Shown: positions 1 to 8,481, counted from the stretch's first letter. The stretch is DNA of 14,413 bases from Ectocarpus siliculosus (GCA_000310025.1 FN648944.1:7558-21970); one strand, 5' to 3'. Numbers and translations are program-made. Notes: a model not told the origin generated them from the sequence alone.

Positions 1-469
1 AGGTGAAAACAAACCCTCGGCGATGCCTCTGCACAGGACTGGGTCCGTTTCGACGGGACCTATTGACCAGATCGGAGGGTGTGGCGGGGTGGATGTGGGT
101 GCAACGAGGATGAGTGTTTCCCATTTTAACTATCAATGAAAACAGCCTGTCAGCTGTTAGAGATAAACCCAGGAGGGTTGATTGCCGGACTTGGGTGCTC
201 CACAGCAGGCCACTGCCATTTCAGTTGTCTACCGCAGACTGCCGAAGTATGCTGGAATGCATTGAACGACAGTCTAATCATTATATCTGCAAGCGGTTGG
301 GCTGATCGTTGAGTGCCAACACTATTTGCTACTTCTAAAATCTAATATTGGTTACTACATCATTGTGTGAAGTGCTATGTATTCTACCACTCAGGTTTTT
401 ACCGTTGCCGTTGTAAATCTCGCTACCCCCCCTCTCACACGCTGGCACGTATGGTCTCTCTGTACTCCT
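1..469. other. No supported gene, left edge of window
   Basis: Short open frames exist on both strands but none shows a domain, a family motif or a convincing splice pattern. The stretch lies downstream (3') of the minus-strand nuclease gene that ends at 470, so it may hold that gene's 3' untranslated region. I see no clear polyadenylation signal that would decide this. Confidence 0.4.
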
Positions 470-1619
470 TCACAGTTTCACGCGCATGTTTTGGCTCGCA
501 CGTGCCTTTTTCGTTCCTACCCACAAACCTGAGCTGGCTCCCGCTTGCGCTTTTGCGGCCGGGCTGCGACCTTCGAGTGCTGTCATCCTTCGTTGCTGCC
601 CGGTGTGCAAGTCCCACACGACCGAATGTAGGAACATGACGCGCGACGCAGCATTTGATGCCTCGACCTCCTTGTTCGTTGGTGTGCCCGACTTCTTCCT
701 CTCTCCAATCCCTGCCGACAGCGCCTTGATGGTGGCGGCGGAACCACGGAGAACCGTCGCGGCACATCGTTGATCTCTGGTAGCGCTATCCCAGATGCTA
801 CTGCAATGCCCACGCCCACGATATTTAATGTAGTCGTTCCCGGCGAGGCACGCCAAATCGACAAGCATTGCGTCTACTACCTCCGGCGCCAAGAGAGTAG
901 GAGACAAGCATCCCGGGGGGACACCATGCAGCTGCCGCAAGAATTGTCCATGCTTGTCGTCCAAGAGCAACTCTCGCGACGGGCGTAGAAGCGTCTTCCT
1001 CTCAATCACCTTCCCAGTGATCAAACCCTGCCTGTTTGAATTTGTCTTGTTTTCATAGAGCAGGGAGTGTGCAACCAGAACAACCAGTTCAGAGTCTGTC
1101 CCGTAAATGTATGTCCGGTTGTAACTCTCGCGCAGTGTTTGCTCCAAAGTAACCAGTTGGGCGTCGGCCTCGAAGGGAGCGGTGATGGTCTCACATCCAC
1201 AGCTCCTGCTGATGAGTCCGGATATTCTAGCGATGACCCTTTGATCCAGATGCGCATTGCTTCCCTTCCTTGTCTCGATCGATCTCCCTTATCGCCGCCT
1301 CCATGCGTGTCCGAGCCGTCTCTCGCGCCTGTCTCCTCGCAATCCTAGGGCCCTCCTTTGCTGGTGGTGAATCCCCGTCGAATACTACAACAACGGTCCA
1401 TTCGGCGTCCATCAATAGTCTCACGAGCCTGACACACGCTTTCGCCAAAGGATCGATTTCGCCTCGGTACAGCGCTGCCGCTACCCCCTCGTCACACACA
1501 TGCTTATGCAGCAGAAAACACCCATCGATTATGATGGCGCTTCCTGGACCACCCCGTCCCAGGACGACATCCCGCGATGCCCCTTGCTTGCAGCACTTGA
1601 GCAGACCTTTTATGCCCAT
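470..1619 (-). CDS. XPG/Rad2-family structure-specific nuclease, EXO1-like, single exon with one frame break
   Basis: This encodes a FEN1/EXO1/XPG-type metal-dependent nuclease, a family that cuts flapped or nicked DNA in repair and replication. The start at 1619 gives the family N-terminus MGIKGLL. The XPG-N region shows Asp32 in IIIDG and Asp81 in VFDGD, matching the EXO1 metal ligands in position, followed by an Arg-rich helix. The XPG-I region has FEADAQL (acidic residues at 1169-1171 and 1163-1165) and GTDSEL near 1096-1085, where the usual second Asp is Glu. The helix-two-turn-helix shows AGNDY and a Gly-rich turn. FLHSVVWDL near the C-terminal side matches the EXO1 core pattern. The first part (1619 to about 1290) and the rest (about 1287 to 470) are in different frames with no sequence missing between them, so one indel lies within 1230-1288. 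I see no intron. It could be a real gene with a sequence error or a recent pseudogene. Confidence 0.8.
1230..1288 (-). other. Frame break in the XPG-like nuclease
   Basis: Upstream coding ends in TAG at 1227-1229. The downstream frame, which carries the FEADAQL motif, is open only from a TAA near 1288 onward. The break therefore lies between these stops, in a purine-rich stretch of short A and G runs. The residue distance from the Arg-rich helix to the XPG-I motif is normal for EXO1, which points to a one-base change and not a lost exon. Confidence 0.75.
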
Positions 1620-2687
1620 CCATACTCCTCGAGTGCCGCCAAACGTGAGGAGACACAGCTATGCGATCCCGGTGGGCTTGCAGGTGTCATGTACGTACAT
1701 GCACAGGAAGGTTTGTTCGTGGGCCAGACAGAATAAACTGACTCTTCGCGAACGATAGAACCGAAGTCCAAGGTGTTTTGGCGTATACTGGTATATTTTC
1801 GTTCGAGCTACTGCTGCTGTTGGCTCTCCCCTCCTTGTAGTATGGCCTACACCAGCAAGGCAAGATAGCGCTATACTGCAGGTCACAGTTGTTAACCTAG
1901 TTACTATACTTAAGCCAAATCGCCCGGCAATAAAAGTTGCTCAATGCTGGTCCAGCTTCGATTCCTCCACGTTGAATAATCAATCAAACATCCAACGCCT
2001 TATCAGCGGGAAATATTCGAAACACCAACTACCAATATAATGCAGTTTTGTTGTTTGTTTGTTGTTTTTGTTCACATTAAACTCGTATCAGTTGCTAATC
2101 CCAAAATCTAGCAAAGACTCGGCCCGTGGTCACAAAAATGCTAAAGCCATCAGAAGATCTAAAGAACACGCACACTATTAGCAAGAAAAGGGTACACAAG
2201 CACGAGGAGGTACACCTACAATCCCTGCAGCACGTTTGCGTGCTCACAACTGAACTACACGCCCACACACTACAATTCGACTACAGCAGGCGGCATTACC
2301 CCCCTTGTCCCGCACTTCACCAAAATGAATGTTTGTCGACTACAGCGTACTGCTGTCTGAAGTGCTGTCTGTACAAAAATAACACCATGGTGTATGGTGC
2401 ACAACAAGCTCGGGGCATGCAGCTGCTGTCTGAAGTGCTGTCAGAATGGGTCCGTGGACATACAATGAAGAAGAACAACCAACCAAAGCCATCATTGCAA
2501 TTGACAATCGCCCGAATCTATCCAGAACATCTGTGTTAGACACAGCAGTGTAAACATCGACACTGACTAGGAATCGTTCCACATTCAAGGGGTCTTCCAC
2601 GATGCAGGTACACAATTAAGGCACCCGGGTTATCCGCGCCATCTCTGCCGCGTCTCTCTACAAAACCAGTGACGTCATCACACATAC
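1620..2687. other. Non-coding stretch upstream of the nuclease gene
   Basis: I find no family-like coding segment here. The first few hundred bases 5' of the nuclease start probably contain its promoter, but no element can be assigned. A T/G-rich low-complexity tract lies at about 2044-2072. A perfect 20-bp direct repeat lies further right and is listed separately. Confidence 0.4.
2350..2442 (+). repeat. 20-bp direct repeat pair
   Basis: The 20-mer CTGCTGTCTGAAGTGCTGTC occurs at 2350-2369 and again, identically, at 2423-2442, with starts 73 bp apart. The sequence between the copies is unrelated to them. No function is evident. Confidence 0.85.
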
Positions 2688-3284
2688 CTAACACCTATTT
2701 TCAGGAAAAAAACGGAAAATAATTGACAACACAAGAAGAGATGTTTGTCCGTGCGACACGGTTCGATGCCGTCCGCATGCTCCGGTTCCGCTGCTGCTCC
2801 GGTGCCGCTGCTCCGGTGCCGCTTCTCCGGTGTCGCTGTGGCCAGTCTTAGCACGACCAAACTCGACCCGCTCCGCTTCATACACGCTCTCGTTGCTGTC
2901 CTTCCCAGTCGGTTCCTCGCTTTCTCCCTCGTTGCACTTAGGGTTCTTGGTCTGAAAATTCTCGCGCCGAAGGGTCAACCAGCCCAGTCAGCTCGTCACC
3001 ACCTGTCCCCTCCTCATTTGATGGCAAAACCAGGTTACTGAGACAGTACAGCTCCCTCTAGCAAACATAGGGCCGTGTACATAGTGCCCGTCCACCTTTC
3101 TGATGGCGTCTGCCTCCGCGCACAAAGATGAGATGGGCATTGCTGCCTGCACCGACGGCCTCGAGGCCCGCGCATCTGCACCTTTGTACCTGACGCACCA
3201 GTGCCGACCCAACTCCACCACTACGCACGCCTCGCGGCGGGTGCGCCGTGGCAAGAAGGTATCGGTCCCTTGAGGGTGAGTCTA
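2688..3284 (-). CDS. Weak candidate two-exon gene fragment, unknown function
   Basis: An open frame from about 3284 to 3003 has a varied, protein-like composition (for example GRHWCVRYKGADARAS). A possible 51-nt intron follows: donor CAG|gtggtg at 3003/3002 and acceptor ttttcag|ACC ending at 2952. Both flanking exons are in phase 0. The second exon, 2951-2688, continues as a hydrophilic Glu, Ser and Gly-rich tail (NEGESEEPTGKDSNES) and ends in a stop. No domain is recognised and no convincing start codon is seen; the frame opens after a TAG near 3285. The intron is short. This may be a real exon pair, a remnant, or chance. Confidence 0.28.
2778..2836 (+). repeat. 14-bp GC-rich tandem repeat, four units
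   Basis: Units TGCTCCGGTGCCGC or close variants lie at 2778-2791, 2795-2808, 2809-2822 and 2823-2836, with a 3-base spacer after the first. The two central units are identical. On the minus strand the tract lies within an open frame coding for Arg, Ser, Gly, His and Glu-rich sequence. Confidence 0.85.
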
Positions 3285-3370
3285 GCCCTGCTCGCTAGAA
3301 AGACCCCCCCCCTCGCTTTGGGTCATGCCTAAGCAAAACCTTGCCGAGGCAGCGAGGGGAAGAAGAGGAA

Positions 3371-3720
3371 GTACGAATGTCCCACTCGACATTCAACATA
3401 TATCAACTTCGCAGGTACAACGCGGAAAAAATCGAAACGTCAAACACCAAAAAGTACGGGTGTCCCACTCGACATCCAACACCTATCAACCCCGCAGGAA
3501 AAATGTGGAAAAAACGAAACCTCAACTTCCAAAAATATGCAGTACGACTGTATGCCCCACTCGACATTCAACGGATATAAACTTCGCAGGTAGAACGCGG
3601 GAAATAACCGAAACATCAACTACCGCAAATTAAGTACGGATGTCCCGCTCGAAATACAAGTAAATCGATGTCGACTTCGCAGGTAAAACCCGGGAAAGAA
3701 TCCAATCATCAACCACCAAT
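3371..3720 (+). repeat. Minisatellite, four degenerate copies of about 83-92 bp
   Basis: Copies begin with GTACG and a TGTCCC-like or TGCCCC block at about 3371, 3454, 3542 and 3634, giving periods of 83, 88 and 92 bp. Each has the order: CCCACTCGACATYCAA-like block, then an ACTTCGCAGGTA-like block, an ACGCGGRAA-like block, and a CATCAACTACC-like end. Copies have diverged by substitutions and small indels. The open frames in this tract follow the repeat and show no protein signature. Confidence 0.85.
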
Positions 3721-4020
3721 ACCCAGCGTCAGATTCACTGCTGCGCTACATCGGGCATCTTGGTATCACCACCCCCGCCCCCCCGCCTCCCCCTCCCCAA
3801 TTATTTCAGGCTGAATTTCACCGTGATTCCTCGACAGAACCCTAATTTTATCCCCTACTACAGACACACAGGCATGACCCTAAAACCAAATACCAGTACA
3901 TTGTAGCAAGGATGAGAAAGAAGCCTGGCGGCGTCTGACACTCGCCAGGCCAACGCTATCTAGCCCATGGGTCCCCACGACCACGCGCCGTTGGCACGGC
4001 AGACTTGGGTGGAAACTCCG
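3721..4020. other. Non-coding, with a C-rich tract
   Basis: No gene is supported. A low-complexity C-rich tract lies at about 3770-3798. The remainder is unremarkable. Confidence 0.4.
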
Positions 4021-4294
4021 TCACCGAAAACCCCAGACTGTTGGGTCGTCGGGAGTTGCTGCTGGACATGCTTGCTGCCCCATGGCCATCGCCTCCTGCT
4101 GCATGCTAGGCTGCATCGTCATCGTATGGGCCGGCTGCATGGCCATCATCGCCGGCTGCTGCTGCATCGGTTACATGCTCATGGGCGGTTGTTGCTGCAC
4201 GGCCATCGCAGACTGCTGCATCGCCTGCTGCTGAATGGCCACGGACCGAAGTTGCATGGGGTGGTGGTGGTGGTGGTGGTGGTGGTGGTGGTGG

Positions 4295-4330
<36 letters not shown>

Positions 4331-4421
4331 GCACCCGTTTCCTTGTTGAGAACTGCCACCGAAATCAGCCCCGTTGCTGAACACGCCCATACGCTGCGAA
4401 CTAGGGTCTTGACCGGAATCG
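4021..4421 (-). pseudogene. Met/Gln-rich low-complexity coding segment, broken
   Basis: On the minus strand the reading starts at a good acceptor (caattgcag ending at 4422) with a Ser, Gly and Gln-rich stretch including SSQQGNG. It then meets the repeat tract, which reads as 11 Gln and 12 His in the frame that continues into Met/Gln-rich sequence such as QQQAMQQSAMAV. The Ser/Gly part and the Gln/His/Met part are in different frames, offset by one base at the GGG run (plus-strand CCC at 4334-4336). A TAA at 4171-4173 interrupts the Met/Gln part, which stays Met/Gln-rich on both sides and finally stops at 4021-4023. The biased composition across the stop suggests formerly coding sequence. It could be a 3' exon of the gene at 4468-8341, or an independent remnant. 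Confidence 0.45.
4261..4329 (+). repeat. Compound microsatellite (GTG)12(CTG)11
   Basis: Positions 4261-4296 are twelve uninterrupted GTG units and 4297-4329 are eleven uninterrupted CTG units. On the minus strand this is (CAG)11(CAC)12. All three minus frames are open through it: Gln/His, Ala/Pro, and Ser/Thr. Confidence 0.97.
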
Positions 4422-4467
4422 CTGCAATTGTCAAACGAACGTGGACGGGGAAGGCCACGCATATCAG

Positions 4468-4531
4468 TCACGGGTACGAAAGTAACCTAGGGGTTGTAGC
4501 AGAGCCCTTGGGCCAGGAATTTGTGCCTATC
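4468..4531 (-). CDS. Visible exon 9, proposed terminal exon
   Basis: The acceptor is a strong pyrimidine tract ending tttttttgcacag. One base completes the codon from exon 8, then 20 codons run to a TGA at 4468-4470. An alternative is an internal donor CCTAG|gttact followed by a 65-nt intron to the acceptor at 4422. That would keep frame into the Ser/Gly/Gln-rich segment at 4021-4421. Confidence 0.55.
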
Positions 4532-7500
4532 CTGTGCAAAAAAAGAAGGGATTGATTGTTACCTAAAAAAAAACTTGTTTACATGGACGAATGGAATACG
4601 ATTCACGGTGTCCTTGTCATGTGCTGTGCACGCCACCACTTACTCGAACAACTGATGGGCGACGTCAAAATACGCTAGTCTTGTTCTTCTAACTCACGAA
4701 TTTCGCCTGGGAAGATTATCGAGCGCCCTGGATACTTTGATGCCCCCCGGAGTGCGCTCTTTCGGGGACTCGGCGGTGTGGCGCTTGACTGCCTTGTAGC
4801 CTCTGTCGAAATCTTCCCTGAGATATGCGCATCGCAAGTGCTTGCGCTAGGAATAAATTGGGACAACGTGTAACACAATGGCGATAGGTGCACGTGGAAA
4901 GCTGACAACGCTACGCGAAAACATGGAAGCTCAAAGAAAGCATATTTCATCTCGATATTGCCGGTGTTCCTCTGGCCATCAGTGGCGCGCGTGCTAGAAT
5001 ACGCTCAAGTATCCCCACTGCCTCCACGCGTGACGCACGTGCCGCTACACACAGGCTACGCACACGCACGCCAGGACTCAGGTTTATGGATGTGAGGTTG
5101 AAATATGCCGATCGAACGTGCTACTGCATCACCGAACGTCGAAAGGCGGGATACTACCAACCGGTAGCATGTCGACCAAAACGTCTGCAAGAACATACAC
5201 CATGTCAACTTGCGCCGTCCCCGAGAGGCTAACACCATGCAGATTCGACGGAAGCCTCCAGCTACAGACCTGTTAACGACATGCGTGAAACTCCACATAT
5301 GAAAACTCGCAAGGCCTACCAACCACAAACTCGGCATACCTGTTGGCGAGGCTTTTTAGTACACGGGAGAGAGTGTCTTTTCCTACTCCATCCGTAGAGT
5401 TGTTGGCCTTCCTCTCCGGAGTCTTCGAACCGCCGCCGGCCTTGTCGGATAACGTCGTCACCTTCGTGGCAACTGACTGAGCGAGGCCGTCCAGGCTCTC
5501 TGTCACCCGAGCACCTACCAAGGACGACGTTGCTCGGGCTATGTTGAAACCGGCGCCTCCAGGTCGGTAGTTCTGCAGCTCGGCCGTAGGGTGGTCATGT
5601 GCTGGCGGACGTCCGAGCTGATTTGTTGACGCAGTTGGGCCACCTTCGTGTCGACAGTGTTCGTGATCTTCTCATCGATCTTACTCACGTCGAGACCTGG
5701 AGCGCCACCCTTCCCCTGCGTGCGAGGGACAACGCGCAAGAATTCGTATGTATCTGAGGAAATGCGAACCAACCCTGCAATATTCTCGTCTTGAGGTCAT
5801 AGCATAGTTGTCGGGGATGGTATCGCCGTTGAACGAGAGAGTGCACCGGGTAGCGCGTAAACTAACCAAACATGTATGTAGTTGTTGCCGCAGAGTTGAC
5901 TTTTCATCCACCTTCCGCAACAGAAAAATCTACGTAGTCGACGTCAATCTCAACGACGTCAGAATAAGACAGCTATTACACAGGGCGTACCCTAGCGAGA
6001 TGAAAAATTTAGTGCGAAAGTGCAACCGAGACTTCAGCAACGACTTCCAAAAACAAAGAGGGTAAACCTCCATGCCGTCACTAAACCCTTTATGACTCGA
6101 TAACAGTCGTACGTGCAAGCATTCTGTGCAAGCGTACGATGCTTCGAACAACCCCTCTCACGACTCATGACTCACCTTCTTCCCGTCGCCGGCCTTTGAG
6201 AATGCAGCTGTCGCCTGTTGCAGGGATGCAGCCGACTTCGCATTGCGCAGGCTCTGCTGCTCTTGAGCCTGTGTAGCCGCGTTCACCGCCTTCGAGAAAG
6301 TAAGAAAAGGAAGTTCACAGCCGTCATCGTACGTGTGTTGATGGAAGAGCCCAGCTGCAAGAACGCGAAACAACGGCAACCCTCGTGAAACAGTTTACTG
6401 ACGGACTAACTAGACATTGCCAGCGCAACATTGCATACCGCAACCAAACAATTTCAGTCTAGATACCCTAATAATGCACTCAGCCCTTGCTTCACTACCT
6501 GCTGTATCTTGGTGAGGTGCCCTTTCAGCATGTTGGACACTCCCTCCGCAGTGGCGTCCGCCGCTGACTTCCTAACATCCTCCTTGAACTTCTTGGTCGG
6601 CCCCGAAAGTTGCTGCTTGACGACAGCCCCCAGCGACTGGTTGAAGGCCTTGCTGTCGACGTCCTTCTTGAGGGCGCCCCCCGTAAGCGCCGTGTTTAGA
6701 CGCTTCGGCACGGCGTGCGCCACGGCGGCCTGGACCGACTTTTTGACATGGACATTGTTCACGCGGGAGACGACCTCGGTAGGCCTGTCCGAGGGGGCAG
6801 AGGGAGCAGGAGAATGCTGCACGGACAGCCAACCAGACTTGCGTCTGGAGTCGGGGAGGCGAGTGGGGACGCCAACCCCAGGAACAAAACCGGCCTTCTT
6901 GTTGCATCCTACCGGGGTGGGGGCGCCTCCGCCGGAAGTACGGCTCCCAGGACTCGTGCCGGGGCGTGATGTCTTAGACCCGGAAGTACGGCTGTCCTTC
7001 AGGTACGGGTTGATCACCGTCTTGACCGGGTGGGCGACAGACTCATGTGTGGCCGCCGAAGTCGACGAACCCCCTCCCGTACCCTGCGCATCAACGCCCA
7101 AGGTGGCGGCAGACGTGAGCGGGGCGGCGACAACCTTCTCGACCCCGATGCCCACTGACGAGTTGTACCCGCCGTCACCACCTGCGGAGACGCCAACAAA
7201 GTCGGAAGAAAGGCAGAAGAAGCATAAGATTAAACAGAAAAGGAGTCGACTTGGAGGACATCTAGTTGTGGTCGTGGACTTTTATAGAAGTACCCTCCGT
7301 CTCACCAAAACACCGGAAAAGCGGATTTACAGATTCGCCCGGATACGAAACTCCAAACTGAAAGAAACAATCACATCACGTGCAGATTACCTATGTCGTC
7401 ACCTATGACTCACCGCCAAATATTATATCTAGATACAACACAGACGCCTTCACGGCCCCCAGCAGTTGTCCCGTGTTGACGTTGCTCAAAGGAACTCCCT

Positions 7501-8341
7501 TGCTCAAGCCCTCCGCTCGGGCCGGCCCCGCGATGCTGCACTGCAATAGCCAAAGGGTATACATGATTTGTCATGTTTATCGTCTTGACGGTACGTCGGT
7601 TCATACTAATGAAACACGCTCATGTCCTCTTTTTGGTGAAATACAGAACACATGAAAATTGCGACATCTAGAGACGGGGAGTGTTCGTGGATCAGAACTT
7701 ACGAGCGCAACGTTGTTATGGTTTGTCTTGCACCTGGGCAGACGAACTGGCAGACGACTCATCAACGTAAGACCTGCTCACGAACCACCCACGAAGCAGG
7801 GTAGAACTGGACTCAAAATCACTAATCGAAGCTGACCTAAACGGGCATGTTCCCCACGCTTCTCCTCGCCGTAGGGCCTTCTCTGTGCGCTCTGGATGGA
7901 TAGGAGCTGGGCTGCCGTCTGCCCGTTGTCCGTGCTTCTCCCATGTCCAGGAGGATCTGACAGACGAGAATTACGGATAGAATTAGGCACGTCGTCCACC
8001 AATACACACGTGTCATCTCAGGAAGAACAGCACATGGCATTATCACGCATCTGGTAAAGGCGAAGGGCGGACAGGTCACCACGCCTAGAGGGACACTATA
8101 ATTTCCGCAAAGTTCACTAAACAACTCATAGCGTTTCGATCAAGAGAACGCTCTGTTACGTTCAACAGTTTGACAACAATATGCTTCGAGTAACCAGAAA
8201 GGCAACGGCAACAGCACCAAAAACAAAACTAACCATAATTGAACCCGTTGTTCCCGGGATTGTCCGTCTGGAACCCGGAGGCCGCCGGTGTATAGTTACC
8301 CGATGGATGACCTCCGGCTGAAGGCGCTGGCTCGGGAGTGC
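4468..8341 (-). CDS. Multi-exon gene, 3' part of nine visible exons; unidentified helical scaffold-like protein
   Basis: Nine exons on the minus strand (8234-8341, 7837-7956, 7703-7773, 7414-7540, 6499-7181, 6176-6289, 5340-5715, 4698-4817, 4468-4531) join with matching codon phase at every junction, giving about 594 residues. The 5' end is missing. The N-terminal side is disordered and Pro, Gly, Ser and Thr-rich. From about 6850 down to about 5400 the sequence is Ala, Lys, Gln and Val-rich and predicted to form amphipathic helices, for example VHVKKSVQAAVAHAV and VDTKVAQLRQQISSDV. No signal peptide or membrane span is visible. The helical pattern faintly recalls the C-terminal region of EDC4/VARICOSE mRNA-decapping scaffolds, but no diagnostic motif supports this and the function is unknown. 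Exon 5340-5715 appears to lack one base. A copia retrotransposon begins 140 bp upstream of the first visible exon. An alternative 3' end could run on into 4021-4421. Confidence 0.7.
4698..4817 (-). CDS. Visible exon 8 of the multi-exon gene
   Basis: The acceptor is catatctcag|G and the donor AATTC|gtgagt. The first base completes an Arg codon with the AG from exon 7. The product is basic and hydrophilic, beginning EDFDRGYKAVKRHTAE. Phase agreement on both sides makes this exon convincing. Confidence 0.72.
5340..5715 (-). CDS. Visible exon 7 of the multi-exon gene, with apparent one-base deletion
   Basis: The acceptor is ctcgcacgcag|GGG (phase 0) and the donor AACAG|gtatgc (two bases left over). 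The first part encodes a helical segment (KITNTVDTKVAQLRQQI). The second, in another frame, encodes VTESLDGLAQSVATKVTTL and a Lys, Ser and Thr-rich tail. The exon is 376 nt, and the phases require a length of 2 modulo 3, so one base appears missing near 5575-5590. A 38-nt intron (gtccgccag to gagctgcag) would also restore phase but is very short. Confidence 0.62.
6176..6289 (-). CDS. Visible exon 6 of the multi-exon gene
   Basis: It has exactly 38 codons in phase 0 on both sides. The acceptor is cttactttctcgaag|GCG and the donor the perfect GAAG|gtgagt. The product is Ala and Gln-rich and helical (TQAQEQQSLRNAKSAAS). An alternative acceptor at about 6354 would put the exon in a frame that stops early. 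Confidence 0.72.
6499..7181 (-). CDS. Visible exon 5 of the multi-exon gene, the largest
   Basis: The acceptor has a long pyrimidine tract ending tctccgcag. The donor is ACAGCAG|gtagtg. It has 227 codons after the two completing bases. The first half is disordered, rich in Ser, Thr, Gly and Pro, with basic patches such as YLKDSRTSGSKTSRP. The second half is helical, rich in Lys, Ala, Val and Gln (PKRLNTALTGGALKKDV, KFKEDVRKSAADATAEG). The long opposite-strand frame at 6431-7408 is a shadow of this exon. Confidence 0.75.
7414..7540 (-). CDS. Visible exon 4 of the multi-exon gene
   Basis: The acceptor is ggctattgcag|TGC and the donor the near-perfect TGGCG|gtgagt. It has 42 codons plus one base. 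The product contains SNVNTGQLLGAVKAS followed by a short hydrophobic stretch. The final single base is completed by the GT at the start of the next exon. Confidence 0.68.
7703..7773 (-). CDS. Visible exon 3 of the multi-exon gene
   Basis: The acceptor is gtgagcag|GT and the donor is the strong CGCTC|gtaagt. Phase agrees with both neighbours. Another reading of the same exon (SYVDESSASSSAQ, donor CCCAG|gtgcaa) looks more like the surrounding disordered protein, but its entry phase does not match exon 2. The exon is short, so its exact reading is uncertain. Confidence 0.45.
7837..7956 (-). CDS. Visible exon 2 of the multi-exon gene
   Basis: The acceptor is a good pyrimidine-rich ctcgtctgtcag. 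The donor TTTAG|gtcagc is moderate. The exon begins with two bases and ends with one base of a codon, matching exon 1. The product includes TAAQLLSIQSAQRRPYGEE, a short likely helix followed by charged sequence. The intron to the next exon is only 63 nt. Confidence 0.6.
   Translation of the reverse strand: MLLDMGEARTTGRRQPSSYPSRAHREGPTARRSVGNMPV
8234..8341 (-). CDS. Visible exon 1 of the multi-exon gene
   Basis: It encodes a disordered Pro, Gly, Asn and Ser-rich stretch (GHPSGNYTPAASGFQ). The donor is TATG|gttagt. The acceptor is gcgcgaag|GC, which is weaker. It starts with two bases of a codon and ends with one, so an earlier exon must exist, beyond the retrotransposon or interrupted by it. 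The next intron is 7957-8233. Confidence 0.7.
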
Positions 8342-8481
8342 CTTCGCGCAGAGTGTGCAATCGGTTTCACGACAACAACGATCGACGTGCGTTAGGCGCT
8401 ACCGTATACCTTATCCCACAAACCATAAACCAATCATCAACTAACAACACCTATTACTATATGTATTTTGGAAGTATGTGA
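8342..8481 (-). other. Inferred intron remnant between retrotransposon and visible exon 1
   Basis: These 140 bases join the acceptor of visible exon 1 to the outer edge of the 3' LTR. No open frame of the right phase continues upstream from the exon, so the bases are probably intronic. The five bases TGTGA at 8477-8481 would be one copy of the target-site duplication; the other copy lies outside the window. Confidence 0.5.

Noticed and set aside
2126-2539. Plus-strand frame of 137 codons
   Set aside because: Composition is unstructured, no motif is seen, and it overlaps the 20-bp direct repeat.
2705-2745. A programmed frameshift or a CRISPR-like array elsewhere in the window
   Set aside because: Repeats here are tandem or paired without regular unique spacers. 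The frame breaks in gag-pol occur at many domain-internal places, which does not fit a single programmed recoding site.
3325-3633. Plus-strand frames of 102 and 79 codons
   Set aside because: They follow the minisatellite copies and repeat with them, without any protein signature.
3838-3862. Telomere-like CCCTAA-type sequence
   Set aside because: Only isolated, irregular matches are present and no array is formed.
4235-4555. Plus-strand frame with poly-Trp and poly-Cys runs
   Set aside because: It is created only by the (GTG)12(CTG)11 tract. The minus strand has the coding-like flanks.
5190-5215. Extra exon after the acceptor-like gttcttgcag in the 522-nt intron
   Set aside because: It reaches an in-frame stop after about ten codons, and joining exon 7 directly to exon 8 already gives matching phase and a coherent product.
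6431-7408. Long plus-strand frame of 325 codons
   Set aside because: It lies opposite the large minus-strand exon at 6499-7181, which has proper splice sites and phase. The plus frame has no domain.
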